Shown: positions 40,701-49,478 of the stretch, piece after piece
Layout of the letters: each line of letters begins with the position of its first letter
Numbering within the stretch: position 1 is the first letter of the stretch
Assembly: GCA_020741775.1 (NCBI GenBank)
Contig: DYYG01000035.1
Location: forward strand, 186,001-250,000
Origin: Methylorubrum populi
Lineage (GTDB): Bacteria > Pseudomonadota > Alphaproteobacteria > Rhizobiales > Beijerinckiaceae
DNA: 64,000 bases
Direction of reading: 5' to 3'
Notes under the pieces: model-generated
Database searches by the model: none
Told to the model about the DNA's origin: nothing
Seen by the model: only the letters and a program-made list of their open reading frames with translations
Translations under genes and position numbers: made by a program

Positions 40701-40831
40701 AGTCCTTCTCGCAGGAAGATTGCCTCCGATTGCCGCTCACCATCGTCCTTAGCGGAGAAGCACTAATCCCAACGAGGCAGATGATCGCTCCGGCCCCGCT
40801 GCTATCCTCACGGGAACTGAGTGTCTCTTAT

Positions 40832-40887
40832 GAAACTCCCGCTGAGCCGACAGGCCGGAGGGACGGTTCCCGGTGATCGGGAGTTTC
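40832..40887 (+). promoter_or_regulatory. Long-range stem-loop in the NRPS leader
   Basis: GAAACTCCCG (40832-40841) pairs perfectly with CGGGAGTTTC (40878-40887), enclosing 36 bases that themselves contain GGCCGG and GGACGGTTCCC. Immediately after lies a second stem, GGGTGC (40891-40896) with GCACCC (40909-40914). The 346-base gap 40701-41046 between the exported protein and the NRPS holds these and one more hairpin, but no gene of protein character. A structured 5' leader or a small RNA are both possible. Confidence 0.5.
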
Positions 40888-40951
40888 GTGGGGTGCACTG
40901 ACTTCGGGGCACCCGGAAACCGGCCGATATCCCGTTTTCCGATCCCAACGA

Positions 40952-40976
40952 CGCGATGACTTTCCCGGTCATCGCG
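40952..40976 (+). promoter_or_regulatory. Hairpin just upstream of the NRPS start
   Basis: CGCGATGAC and GTCATCGCG form a perfect 9-base-pair stem with a 7-base loop (TTTCCCG), ending 7 bases before an in-frame GTG (40984) and 70 bases before the preferred ATG (41047). It is placed to affect transcription or translation of the synthetase gene. No T-run follows. Confidence 0.5.
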
Positions 40977-41046
40977 CGGTGGCGTGCCGGATCGCGGATC
41001 CGTCGCCCGCCGCGCCGGTGAACCGCGCGGCCAGACGGGGATCGGC

Positions 41047-44000
41047 ATGTCCTGCATCGATGGCGAAGCTGTGTTCCAGGCGATGCCGATCTACCCGTCC
41101 GCAGACGACGGAGGCGGCGGGGCCGGGCAGGGCCTCCGTCCCGCGCCGACGCTGACTCCCGAGGAGTTGCAGGAGGTGTTCCGGCACCAGCTCGACGCCG
41201 TGTGCCGCGTCGTCGAGGAGCAGCTTCGCACCCTGACCCTGACTCTCGCGGCGGCGCGGTTGGCGCAACCGCAGCGGGTGACGCCGGCTCCGGCGGGGCC
41301 GTCGGACGAGGGGGAGGGGGGTTCGCGCCCGCTCACCGACGGCGAGGCCGAGATCTGGCTCGCGGCGCAGTTCGGCGCCGATGCCAATGCCGCGATGACC
41401 GAGATGGTCACCCTGCGCCTCGATGGAATCCTCGATCCGCAGCGCCTCCTGGCGAGCACGCGGGCGGTGCTCGGCCGGCACGAGGCCCTGCGCGGCCGCA
41501 TCTCGCCCACCGGCGAGACGATCACCTTCGATCCGGCGGCGCCGATACCGGTCGCCTTCACCGACCTGTCCGGAGAGGCCGAGCCGGAGGCGGCCATGGC
41601 GGCCTTCCTGCACGACAGGGCCGGCCACGCCTTCGATCCCGTCGCCGGCCCGGTGGTGCGGGCCGATCTCCTCCGGCTGGGTGCGGAGTGGCATGTCCTC
41701 GTCCTTTCGGCGCATCACATCCGCTGCGACGGCTGGTCCTTCGCGGTCCTGGCCGACGAGATCGCCACCGCCTACCGCGCGGGGGCGGAAAGGCTGGCGC
41801 CGGCACCTCGCTTCAGCGACCTGGCCAGACCGGCACCGGAGGCGGAGCGGGCGCTTGCCCATTGGGCCGGCCTCTATGCCGATCTGCCCGAGCCGCTCGA
41901 CCTGCCCGTGGATCATCCGCGACCCAAGCTGCGCGGCTATGCCGGCGATGCGCAAACCATCGCCCTGCCGCGGGACTTGGCCAGCGCCGTCCGGGCCCTC
42001 GCGGCACGACAGGGGCAGACGCTGACCGCCACCCTGCTCGCCGCTTTCCAAGTGCTGCTGGTGCGGCTCTCGGGGCAGGAGGATCTCGTCGTCGGCGTGC
42101 CGGTGGCCGGGCAGCCGCGCTTCGGCGAGCCCCGGCTGGTCGGCCATCACGCCGATTTCCTGCCGCTGCGGGCGCGGCTCGACCCGGCGGAACCGTTCGC
42201 GGCGCATCTCGCCCGCACCGGCACGACGCTGATGGAAGCCGCCTGCCACGCCGATTGCACCCTGGGCCGGCTGCTGCGCCATCTCGATGTGCCGCACGAT
42301 CCCGCGCGGCCGCCCCTGGCGCAGGTGCAGTTCAACCTTCAGAGCCTCGGAGATTCCCTCGATTTCGGCCAGGGCCTGCGTGGCGCGCTGGCCCTGGCCC
42401 CCAAGCGCTTCTCGACCTTCGAGCTGACCCTCAGCGTGCGCGAGGCGCCCTCCAGGCTCAGCCTCGACGTCACCTACAACCGCGCCCTGTTCGAACCCGC
42501 CACGGTGCGGCGCTGGATCGGGCATTACCTCACCCTGCTCGCCGAACTTGCTCGCGACCCGGAGCAGCCGGTCGGCCGCGTCCCCCTCCTCGACGCGGAG
42601 GAGCGGCGGACCATGCTGGTCGATTGGAACGACACCGGGCGGGGTCACCCGCTGAATGTCGGAGCCCTGCGCGCCTTCGGGCTCCATGCCCGGCGCGCCC
42701 CGGAGAGGACGGCGATCAGCTTCGGCGAGCGGACGGTGAGCTACGGCGCCCTCGACGCCTGGGCCGACCGCGTCGCCCGGACGCTCCTCGCCCGGCGCCT
42801 GCCGGCGGGGGCACGGGTCGGGCTGCTGATGCGCCGCTCCCCCGCCCTGGTGGCGGCGATGCTCGGCGCCCTGCGAGCCGGCATCGCCTACGTCCCCCTC
42901 GACCCGCTGATGCCGGCGGCCCGGCGCGCTGGCATCGTCGCCGATGCGGGCATCGGCGCGATCCTCACCGTGACCGCCGACCGTGCCCTCCTGCCGGACG
43001 GCGCCTTCGGCATCGTCGAGGTCGACCGCCTCGACGGCCTGTCGCGGGAGCCGCATCTCGACGCGCTCCTGTCGGCCGAAGCCGCCTCTCCGTCGGCCTC
43101 GGTCGGCCCGTCCCGCCTGCCGCGCGTGCCGTCGGACCGGGCCGCCTATCTGATCTACACGTCGAGCACGACCGGAGCGCCGAAGGGCGTCGAGGTGCTG
43201 CGGGCCGGCCTCTCGAACCTGCTCTTCAGCATGGCGCGGGCACCGGGCATCGCGCCCGGGGATTGCCTGCTCGCGGTGACGACCGTCACCTTCGACATTG
43301 CCGGCCTCGAATTGCTGCTGCCGCTGATCCGCGGCGCCCGGATCGTCCTGGCCTCCGCCGAGGAGGCCCGCGACGGCCACGCCCTGCTCGCCCTGCTGGA
43401 GCGCAGCGGCGCGACGATCCTGCAGGCGACGCCGATGACCTGGCGGCTGCTGCTGGAGGCGGGTTTCCGCTCCCGTCCCGGCTTCAAGATGCTGTGCGGC
43501 GGCGAGGCCCTGCCGCTCGAACTGGCGCGACGGCTCACCGAGGGCGGCGGCGAATTGTGGAACCTCTATGGCCCGACCGAGACCACGATCTGGTCCTCGG
43601 CCGCGCGCATCGACCCCGCCGAGGACGTCGTGACGGTCGGCCGGCCGATCGACAATACCGGCTTCTACATCCTCGACGAGCGCGACGAGCCGGTGCCGGT
43701 GGGTGTCACCGGAGAGTTGCTGATCGGGGGGGTCGGGCTCGCCCGGGGCTATCTCGGCCGGCCGGACCTCACGGGCAGGAGCTTCATCGACAGCCCCCTG
43801 CCGGAATGCGCCGGAGCGCGGCTCTACCGGACCGGCGACCGGGCCCGCTTCCGCCCGGACGGCCGGGTCGAGATCCTCGGCAGGGCCGACCACCAGATCA
43901 AGTTGCGCGGCTACCGGATCGAGCCGGGCGAGATCGAAGCGGTGCTGCTGCGCCAGACCGGGCTGCATTCGGTCGTGGTGCTGAGCCCCGATGCCGAGGG

Positions 44001-44574
44001 CGAGGACCGCCTCGTCTGCTACTTCGTGCGCTCGGAGCGCGAACCGGCCCCGACGCTCCGCGCCCTGCGCTCCGCTCTCGCCCGCGAGTTGCCGGATTAC
44101 ATGATCCCCTCGGAATGGGTCCGCCTGTCCGAGCTACCCCTGACGCCGAGCGGGAAGGTCAACCGCCGGGCGCTGCCGGCGCCTGGATCGCGGCCCCACG
44201 GCATCGCCCCCGAGCCGGCGCCGACACCGCTTCCGCTCAAGCAGGCACAGCCGCAGGCCCCGGCGCTGGAGGAGATCCTGACGGCGATCTGGCGCGACGT
44301 GCTGGGGAAGACCTCCATCGACCGGGACGACGACCTGATCGCCCTTGGCGCGGATTCGCTGAGCGTGTTCCGGATCGTCGCCCGCGCTCGGCGGGAGAAC
44401 CTGCCGCTCGGCGCGGGAGACCTGTTCCAGGAGCGCACCATCGCCCGGGTCGCGGCTCTGCTGCGAGCCCGCGCGGGGGAGGGCGGGGAATCACCGCTCC
44501 CCCGCGCGCCGATCCAGCCGATCCCGCGCCCCCGGCCGCTGGACGGGGACCGCGCAGCGGTCGGTCAGGCGTGA
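41047..44574 (+). CDS. Nonribosomal peptide synthetase, C-A-T module (glycine predicted)
   Basis: A 1,175-residue one-module NRPS. After an 85-residue N-terminal region comes a condensation domain (about 95-530) with active HHIRCDG at about 223-229. The adenylation domain (about 535-1045) has A3 as YTSSTTGAPKG (Ser where Gly is usual), NLYGPTETT, YRTGDRARFRPDG, QIKLRGYRIEPGEIE and PSGKVNRRAL. A thiolation domain has LGADSL, carrier Ser near 1102. Reading the ten pocket positions by alignment to GrsA gives D-I-L-Q-L-G-L-I-W-K, the code I know for glycine. The N-terminal C domain means it accepts an acyl or peptidyl donor from elsewhere. The next synthetase gene starts 9 bases downstream. GTG at 40984 is an alternative start. 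No MbtH-like protein or phosphopantetheinyl transferase is in the window. Confidence 0.95.
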   Translation: MSCIDGEAVFQAMPIYPSADDGGGGAGQGLRPAPTLTPEELQEVFRHQLDAVCRVVEEQLRTLTLTLAAARLAQPQRVTPAPAGPSDEGEGGSRPLTDGEAEIWLAAQFGADANAAMTEMVTLRLDGILDPQRLLASTRAVLGRHEALRGRISPTGETITFDPAAPIPVAFTDLSGEAEPEAAMAAFLHDRAGHAFDPVAGPVVRADLLRLGAEWHVLVLSAHHIRCDGWSFAVLADEIATAYRAGAERLAPAPRFSDLARPAPEAERALAHWAGLYADLPEPLDLPVDHPRPKLRGYAGDAQTIALPRDLASAVRALAARQGQTLTATLLAAFQVLLVRLSGQEDLVVGVPVAGQPRFGEPRLVGHHADFLPLRARLDPAEPFAAHLARTGTTLMEAACHADCTLGRLLRHLDVPHDPARPPLAQVQFNLQSLGDSLDFGQGLRGALALAPKRFSTFELTLSVREAPSRLSLDVTYNRALFEPATVRRWIGHYLTLLAELARDPEQPVGRVPLLDAEERRTMLVDWNDTGRGHPLNVGALRAFGLHARRAPERTAISFGERTVSYGALDAWADRVARTLLARRLPAGARVGLLMRRSPALVAAMLGALRAGIAYVPLDPLMPAARRAGIVADAGIGAILTVTADRALLPDGAFGIVEVDRLDGLSREPHLDALLSAEAASPSASVGPSRLPRVPSDRAAYLIYTSSTTGAPKGVEVLRAGLSNLLFSMARAPGIAPGDCLLAVTTVTFDIAGLELLLPLIRGARIVLASAEEARDGHALLALLERSGATILQATPMTWRLLLEAGFRSRPGFKMLCGGEALPLELARRLTEGGGELWNLYGPTETTIWSSAARIDPAEDVVTVGRPIDNTGFYILDERDEPVPVGVTGELLIGGVGLARGYLGRPDLTGRSFIDSPLPECAGARLYRTGDRARFRPDGRVEILGRADHQIKLRGYRIEPGEIEAVLLRQTGLHSVVVLSPDAEGEDRLVCYFVRSEREPAPTLRALRSALARELPDYMIPSEWVRLSELPLTPSGKVNRRALPAPGSRPHGIAPEPAPTPLPLKQAQPQAPALEEILTAIWRDVLGKTSIDRDDDLIALGADSLSVFRIVARARRENLPLGAGDLFQERTIARVAALLRARAGEGGESPLPRAPIQPIPRPRPLDGDRAAVGQA

Positions 44575-44583
44575 GGCGGGACG

Positions 44584-47136
44584 ATGCGGCATTTCACGCA
44601 GGAGACGCCCGCCTTGACCGGCGAGACGGCGGCCGGCGCCGCCTTCACCGCCCGCTGCTCCCATAGCCAGACGCGGTTCTGGCTGCTGGACCAGTTGCGG
44701 CCGGGTGACCCGAGCCTGCATGTCGCCGCCCGCTGGCGCATCGCCGGGCGGCTCGATGCCGACACCCTGGTGCGCAGCTTCCGCCTCCTTCTCGACCGGC
44801 ACGAGGCGCTCCGCACCTCCATCGCCGCGGAAGGAGGCCGGCCGGTGCAGCGGATCGCCGGCCCGGTGCCGCTGCCCTTCTCCGAGATCGACCTGTCCGG
44901 CCTGCCCGGCGACCGCCTCGAAGAGGCGCGGACGCTGGCCGACGCGGAGGCCGGCAAGCCCTTCGACCTGACGCAGGCGCCGCTTCTGCGGGTGACGCTG
45001 CTGCGACTCGGGCGCGGCGATTCCCTGCTCCTCGTCACCGCCCATCACAGCATCTGCGACGGCTGGTCGATGGTCGTGCTCGCGCGGGAATTCATCGCGA
45101 TCTACGGCGCGCTGATCCGGGGGCAGGCGCCGAACCTGCCGCCGCAGGCCCTGCACTATGCCGACTTCGCGGAATGGGAGATCTCCCCCGCCGTCGCGGC
45201 GGCGGCGGAGCGCGACCTCGCCTTCTGGGCGCGGTCGCTGCGGGATCTCTCTCCCCTCGAATGGCCGCCGGACCATCCGCGGCGCCCCGGCCGGGAGCGC
45301 CGTTTCGCGGCCCGGAGCCGCCTGCTCTCCACCGAACTCGGCCTGCGCATGTCGGCCTGCGCGCGGGAGCACGGCGCGACGGTCTTCGTCCTCGCCTGCA
45401 CCGTGCTGCTCGGCCTTCTCGGGGCGCGCACCGGACGCAGCGACGTGGCCATCGGCACCCAGGTGCTCGGGCGCGACGAGGTCGATCTGGAAGGCGTCGT
45501 CGGCACCTTCATCAACACCCTGGTCCTCCGCGCCGACCTCGGCCGCGGAGGCGAGAGCTTCGCCGGGCGGCTCGCGGCGACGCGGCAGACCATCCTCGAT
45601 GCCTGCGACCATGCCCTGGCGCCGTTCGACCGGGTGGTGCAGGCATTGGCCCCCTGCCGTGACGGCCTGCGCCCGCCCCTGGTCTCGGTGAACTTCCGGC
45701 TGCGGCCAACGGTGGAGTCGGCGCAATCGGCGGGCGCCTTCTCCGAGCCGGAGACCGTGCCGCGGGACCGGGCCGCCTCCGGACCGATCCGCCTCACCGA
45801 TCTCGACTATGCCGCCACCGGCAGCTTCTTCGACATCGATCTCGAACTGGCGCTGACGGATTCCGGTTGGCTTCTGACCTGCGAATACGACACCGGCCTC
45901 TACGAGGCACGGACCATGGCCGGCCTCCTCGACGATTTCGAGCGCGCCGCCTGCGCGGCCGTCGGCATGCGCCTGCCGGATCCGATGCCCTTCGTCGAGG
46001 CGAGCGCCCCGCCCATCGCGACGGGGCAAGCGAGCCGAGCCGGCCCCGCACCGGCCACGGTCGAACCATCCGCCGATCCCAGCTCTCCCGACTCCCTCTT
46101 GCCCGTCATACGGGCGATCTGGCGCGAGATGCTCGGCCAGCCCGACCTCTCCGACGACGACGACTTCTTCGCTTCCGGCGGCCACTCGCTGCTGGCCGCC
46201 CGTGTCGTCGCCCGGATCGAGGCGGCGACGGGACGGCGCATCCCGCTCTGGTCCTTCTTCGAGGCGGGAACGGTGGCACGGCTCTGCGCGCTCCTCAGCG
46301 GCGGGGAAACCGCCGGGATGCGGCACCACGCGCTGCAGGCGCCGCCGCAGGCGGAGGGCCGGCCGGGCTTCACCGCGATCCACCACGCGGCGGCCGACCA
46401 GGAGCTCTATCGTCCCCTGGCCGAAGCGCTCGGCGCGGATCGGCCCTTCGCCACGATCCAGCTGGAGAGCCGGGTTCCGCCGCAGGACGAGACCCTGGAG
46501 CGGCTGGCCGGCGCCTATCGCGACGCGATCGACGCGGCGCAGCCGGACGGTGCGATCCGCCTCGTCGGTTTCTGCCGCTCGGGCGTCCTCGTCTTCGAGA
46601 CCGCCCGGCAGCTCGCGGCGGCGGGACGGGACGTTCCCCTCATCGTTCTGATCGATTGCTGGGAGCCCGGCTATTTCCGGCGCCTCAGGCCGCTCGCCCG
46701 GCTTCAGGCCGGGGCGGCCTACCGGCGCGGACGCGTCGCCGCCCTGCTGCGCCACACCCGCCGGGACGGGGCCGGGTACATCGCGTCACGGGTTGGGCTC
46801 TGGCTGCGCGCGAGCGGCGCCTGGCGCGGCCTGATGCGCGGATTGCACCGGATCGGCCTCGCCGGGCCGAATCCGGAAGAGGCGTTCTGGCAGGTGACGG
46901 ACGAACTCGACGCGCTCGCCCTGGCCTATGCGCCGCAGCCCTATGCCGGGCACGTGCTGATCGTGCGCAGCGAGAGCATCCCGGTGGCCGCCGCCCTCGA
47001 CCCGATGCTCGGCTGGCGCGCCTACGCTCCGCGGGCCGAAACCGTGAGCATTCCCGGCTTCGGGCACGAAGGCGCCTTCTCGCCCACGGGATGCCGGGTG
47101 ATGGCGGCCAAGATCGACCTGATGGGCTGGCGCTGA
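44584..47136 (+). CDS. Nonribosomal peptide synthetase, C-T-TE without adenylation domain
   Basis: An 850-residue terminal synthetase. The condensation domain (about 20-455) has intact HHSICDG near 154-160. The thiolation domain (about 505-575) has FASGGHSLLAARV, carrier Ser near 534. The alpha/beta-hydrolase thioesterase (about 590-850) has a nucleophile elbow reading GFCRSG, Cys664 in place of Ser, with a likely triad completed by Asp691 (VLIDCWEP) and His828 (GFGHEG). No A domain separates C from T, so the carrier must be loaded by another protein, or the module only transfers and releases. It lies 9 bases after the C-A-T gene and is surely co-expressed. Cys-type TEs are known in release steps that form strained rings or other non-hydrolytic products; which applies here is unknown. 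Confidence 0.93.
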   Translation: MRHFTQETPALTGETAAGAAFTARCSHSQTRFWLLDQLRPGDPSLHVAARWRIAGRLDADTLVRSFRLLLDRHEALRTSIAAEGGRPVQRIAGPVPLPFSEIDLSGLPGDRLEEARTLADAEAGKPFDLTQAPLLRVTLLRLGRGDSLLLVTAHHSICDGWSMVVLAREFIAIYGALIRGQAPNLPPQALHYADFAEWEISPAVAAAAERDLAFWARSLRDLSPLEWPPDHPRRPGRERRFAARSRLLSTELGLRMSACAREHGATVFVLACTVLLGLLGARTGRSDVAIGTQVLGRDEVDLEGVVGTFINTLVLRADLGRGGESFAGRLAATRQTILDACDHALAPFDRVVQALAPCRDGLRPPLVSVNFRLRPTVESAQSAGAFSEPETVPRDRAASGPIRLTDLDYAATGSFFDIDLELALTDSGWLLTCEYDTGLYEARTMAGLLDDFERAACAAVGMRLPDPMPFVEASAPPIATGQASRAGPAPATVEPSADPSSPDSLLPVIRAIWREMLGQPDLSDDDDFFASGGHSLLAARVVARIEAATGRRIPLWSFFEAGTVARLCALLSGGETAGMRHHALQAPPQAEGRPGFTAIHHAAADQELYRPLAEALGADRPFATIQLESRVPPQDETLERLAGAYRDAIDAAQPDGAIRLVGFCRSGVLVFETARQLAAAGRDVPLIVLIDCWEPGYFRRLRPLARLQAGAAYRRGRVAALLRHTRRDGAGYIASRVGLWLRASGAWRGLMRGLHRIGLAGPNPEEAFWQVTDELDALALAYAPQPYAGHVLIVRSESIPVAAALDPMLGWRAYAPRAETVSIPGFGHEGAFSPTGCRVMAAKIDLMGWR

Positions 47137-47237
47137 CCCGGCGCCGCTCCGCCACGGGGCGGGCCAATCCGGCTCTTGCCTTCCGCCCGTGGCCGCGCAT
47201 AACTTTCGTTAGCACGAAGAACAATCGGGCGGGGACG

Positions 47238-47396
47238 ATGGAGAGCACGGCTCTTGTACTCTACGGAGCAGTCGGCCTTGGTCTGCTCGCGCTGCTCTTC
47301 CTCGTTTACGAACTCAGGAACGCCCCGTATTCCGATGAGCCGGAACCGGTGCCGGCCCAGCCCGAACCACGACGGGCCCTGCCTCTGAGACCTTAA
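47238..47396 (+). CDS. Small single-pass membrane protein after the NRPS genes
   Basis: A 52-residue protein from the ATG at 47238: MESTALVLYGAVGLGLL begins one membrane helix (about residues 5-24), followed by LRNAPYSDEP and a Pro/Glu/Arg tail. It lies 101 bases after the NRPS stop. Its TAA overlaps the stop of the convergent glycosyltransferase gene (shared TTAA at 47393-47396). Family unknown; role in the NRPS pathway is open. Confidence 0.55.
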   Translation: MESTALVLYGAVGLGLLALLFLVYELRNAPYSDEPEPVPAQPEPRRALPLRP

Positions 47397-48616
47397 GCGG
47401 TCGCGCGGTCCGCGACCGCCCGCGCGGCGAGCGCCGTCCAGTAGATCGTGAGCAGCGCGGCGGTCGTCGCCTCCTCGGTCCAGTCCCGCAGATAGGCGGC
47501 CCGGGCGGCGGCCCCCATCCCGCGCGCCTCGTCGGGACGGCCGGACAGCCGCTCGATGGCGCGGGCGAGATCCACGGGATCGCCCGGCGTCACCAGCAGG
47601 CCGGTCACGCCATCCTCGATCAGATGGGCCAGGGCGCCGATACGTGAGGCGATGACCGGTGTGCCCGCCGCGTAGGCCTCGGCCACCACCATCGGCAACC
47701 CCTCGTACCAGAGGGAGGGCACCACCAGGGCGGCGGCCCGGCCCATCCGGGCCCGCAACTCCGCCTGGGGCAGGGCACCGAGCAGGGTGAGGCCGGGAGC
47801 GCCCGCCAGAATGTCGCGCAGGGGCCCCTCACCGGCCATCTCGACGGGCGCGGTCAGAAGCGGCGCGGCGGCCTTCAGGATCTCGACACCCTTCTCCTGA
47901 CTCAAGCGGCCGGCGAACAGGATGCCCCGACGCGGCTCGTCCGGGGGCGGGCCCGGGTCGGGCAGGCCGTTCGGCTTCACGAAGAGGCGCTGCGCCGGCA
48001 GCCCCGCCGCGATGAAGCGGCCACGAGCGAATCCGGTCAGGGCGATGAAGGCATCGACGTCCCGCGTCCAGGTGCCGGCCTTGCGGTGGCGGTCGATCAT
48101 CCGCGCCACCGCCAGGGTGCCGAGGCGCGAACCGCGGTAGCAGGCATGACGCACCGATTTGTATGCCGAGCCGGTCAGGCAGGTTTCGCAGGGGGCGCCG
48201 TCGCGCATCAGCAGGGCGCCGGCGCAGACGAGACGGAAATTGTGCAGCGTCTGGACTGTCACCGGCCCGAGCGCCCGCACCGCCCCGTGCATGGCCGGCG
48301 AGACCAGCGGGAAGGTGTTGTGGGCATGGACCACGTCCGGCCGGAAGCGGCGCACCGCCTCCACCACCCGGGCGATGCCGCGGGGGGCGTAAGGGGCCTC
48401 GTAGGCCGTGCGCAGGCGGTCGAGGGGGGAGCGGATCGCGTCGTTGTGGAAGGCAAGCACCTCGACCGTGCAACCGGCACGGGCGAGGGCGGCCGCCTCG
48501 TTCGCCACCACCGCGTCCTCCCCGCCCCGGATCTGGTAGTGGTTGTGGACGATGAGGACGCGCAACGGGGCTCCGGAGGGGCCGGCGAAGGGGTTCGTGG
48601 AAGGGCGCGGGCTCAC
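47393..48616 (-). CDS. Family 4-type glycosyltransferase
   Basis: A 407-residue GT-B glycosyltransferase (GT4 group). N-terminal acceptor domain: LRVLIVHNHYQIRGGEDAVV, DVVHAHNTFPL, a four-Cys patch CETCLTG to VRHACYRG. C-terminal donor domain: ILFAGRLSQEKGVEIL, MAGEGPLRDIL, and the EX7E-type SLWYEGLPMVVAEAYAAGTPVIAS. It adds a sugar from a nucleotide donor to a growing surface glycan; which sugar is unknown. The GTG start at 48616 overlaps the TGA of the upstream transferase gene. The longer open frame to 48724 would run deep into that gene. Confidence 0.9.
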   Translation of the reverse strand: MSPRPSTNPFAGPSGAPLRVLIVHNHYQIRGGEDAVVANEAAALARAGCTVEVLAFHNDAIRSPLDRLRTAYEAPYAPRGIARVVEAVRRFRPDVVHAHNTFPLVSPAMHGAVRALGPVTVQTLHNFRLVCAGALLMRDGAPCETCLTGSAYKSVRHACYRGSRLGTLAVARMIDRHRKAGTWTRDVDAFIALTGFARGRFIAAGLPAQRLFVKPNGLPDPGPPPDEPRRGILFAGRLSQEKGVEILKAAAPLLTAPVEMAGEGPLRDILAGAPGLTLLGALPQAELRARMGRAAALVVPSLWYEGLPMVVAEAYAAGTPVIASRIGALAHLIEDGVTGLLVTPGDPVDLARAIERLSGRPDEARGMGAAARAAYLRDWTEEATTAALLTIYWTALAARAVADRATA

Positions 48617-49458
48617 GGCCGGGGCGGCTCGGGCTGCCGGGCTATCTTCCACAGGAAGACCGGAGCCATGACGAGATAGCGCCGCCAGAGGCGCCGGGGC
48701 TCGCTGAACAGCCGGTGCAGCCATTCCAGGGCCATGGCCTGCATGAATTTCGGGGCCCGCTTGACCGCACCCGAATGGAAGTCGAACGCCGCGCCCACCC
48801 CAATCAGGATCATGCCGGGCAGGCGGTCCAGATGGTCGTTCATCCAGGTATCCTGCTTCGGGGTCGACATGCCGACCCAGACGATGTGCGGTTCGGCCCG
48901 CTTGATCGCCTCGGTGAGCTGCGCGTCGAGCTCGGGAGGAACCGCTCCGAAGGGCGGGCAGGCAAGTCCGCAGACCTCCGATCCTGGATATTTGCGGGCG
49001 AAGTTGGCGGCGACCTGTTCGGCCACGCCCTCTTTGCCGCCGTAGAGATAGTGGCGGATGCCGGTCCCCTGGGTCGCGGCGAACATCTCCTCCATCAGCG
49101 ACGGCCCCGGCACGCGGCCGGTGCCGTGGGCCCGCAGGAAGCGGCTGATGATGGTGAGCGGCGCTCCGTCCGGCACGATCATGCTGGCCCGCTCATGCGC
49201 CGCCCTGAGATCGGCCTGCTCCTGGGCGCACATGATCCCGTGCACGTCCCGCACGCAGACCATGCTGGTGCGCCGCGCCTTGGCCCAGGCGATGAGGGTG
49301 CGTACCGCCATCGGCATGTCGACGACGCTCACCGGCACACCGAGGATGCGGGTTGCCGGCAGGCGGTGCGCCGCCGGACCATCGGTCACGAGATAGGGAT
49401 CGTTCCGGTTGATCCTGAGCGCGTAGGGCTCGGAGACCGTCACGGCGGCATCACTCAT
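48613..49458 (-). CDS. WecG/TagA/CpsF-family glycosyltransferase (GT26)
   Basis: A 281-residue GT26 glycosyltransferase. Typical blocks: RILGVPVSVVDMPMAVRTLI, VCVRDVHGIM, IVPDGAPLTIISRFL, RHYLYGGKEGVAEQVAANF, PHIVWVGMSTPKQDTWMNDHL, LIGVGAAFDFHSGAVKRAPKFM and LEWLHRLFSEPRRLWRRY. Members transfer ManNAc(A) or similar sugars to lipid-linked glycans on the inner face of the membrane, matching the dehydrogenase and epimerase encoded upstream. The ATG at 49458 is chosen; another five codons earlier is possible. It is coupled by GTGA overlap to the GT4 gene. Confidence 0.92.
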   Translation of the reverse strand: MSDAAVTVSEPYALRINRNDPYLVTDGPAAHRLPATRILGVPVSVVDMPMAVRTLIAWAKARRTSMVCVRDVHGIMCAQEQADLRAAHERASMIVPDGAPLTIISRFLRAHGTGRVPGPSLMEEMFAATQGTGIRHYLYGGKEGVAEQVAANFARKYPGSEVCGLACPPFGAVPPELDAQLTEAIKRAEPHIVWVGMSTPKQDTWMNDHLDRLPGMILIGVGAAFDFHSGAVKRAPKFMQAMALEWLHRLFSEPRRLWRRYLVMAPVFLWKIARQPEPPRP

Positions 49459-49478
49459 CACGCGGGCTCCCATCGATC

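Noticed and set aside
40969..43968. 999-codon minus-strand open frame over the NRPS
   Set aside because: Antisense shadow; composition dominated by Arg, Gly, Ala and His, no motif.
41202..44666. 1,154-codon open frame in another plus-strand frame over the first NRPS gene
   Set aside because: The NRPS frame carries every expected motif; this one is an Arg/Pro/Gly/Ala-rich shadow.
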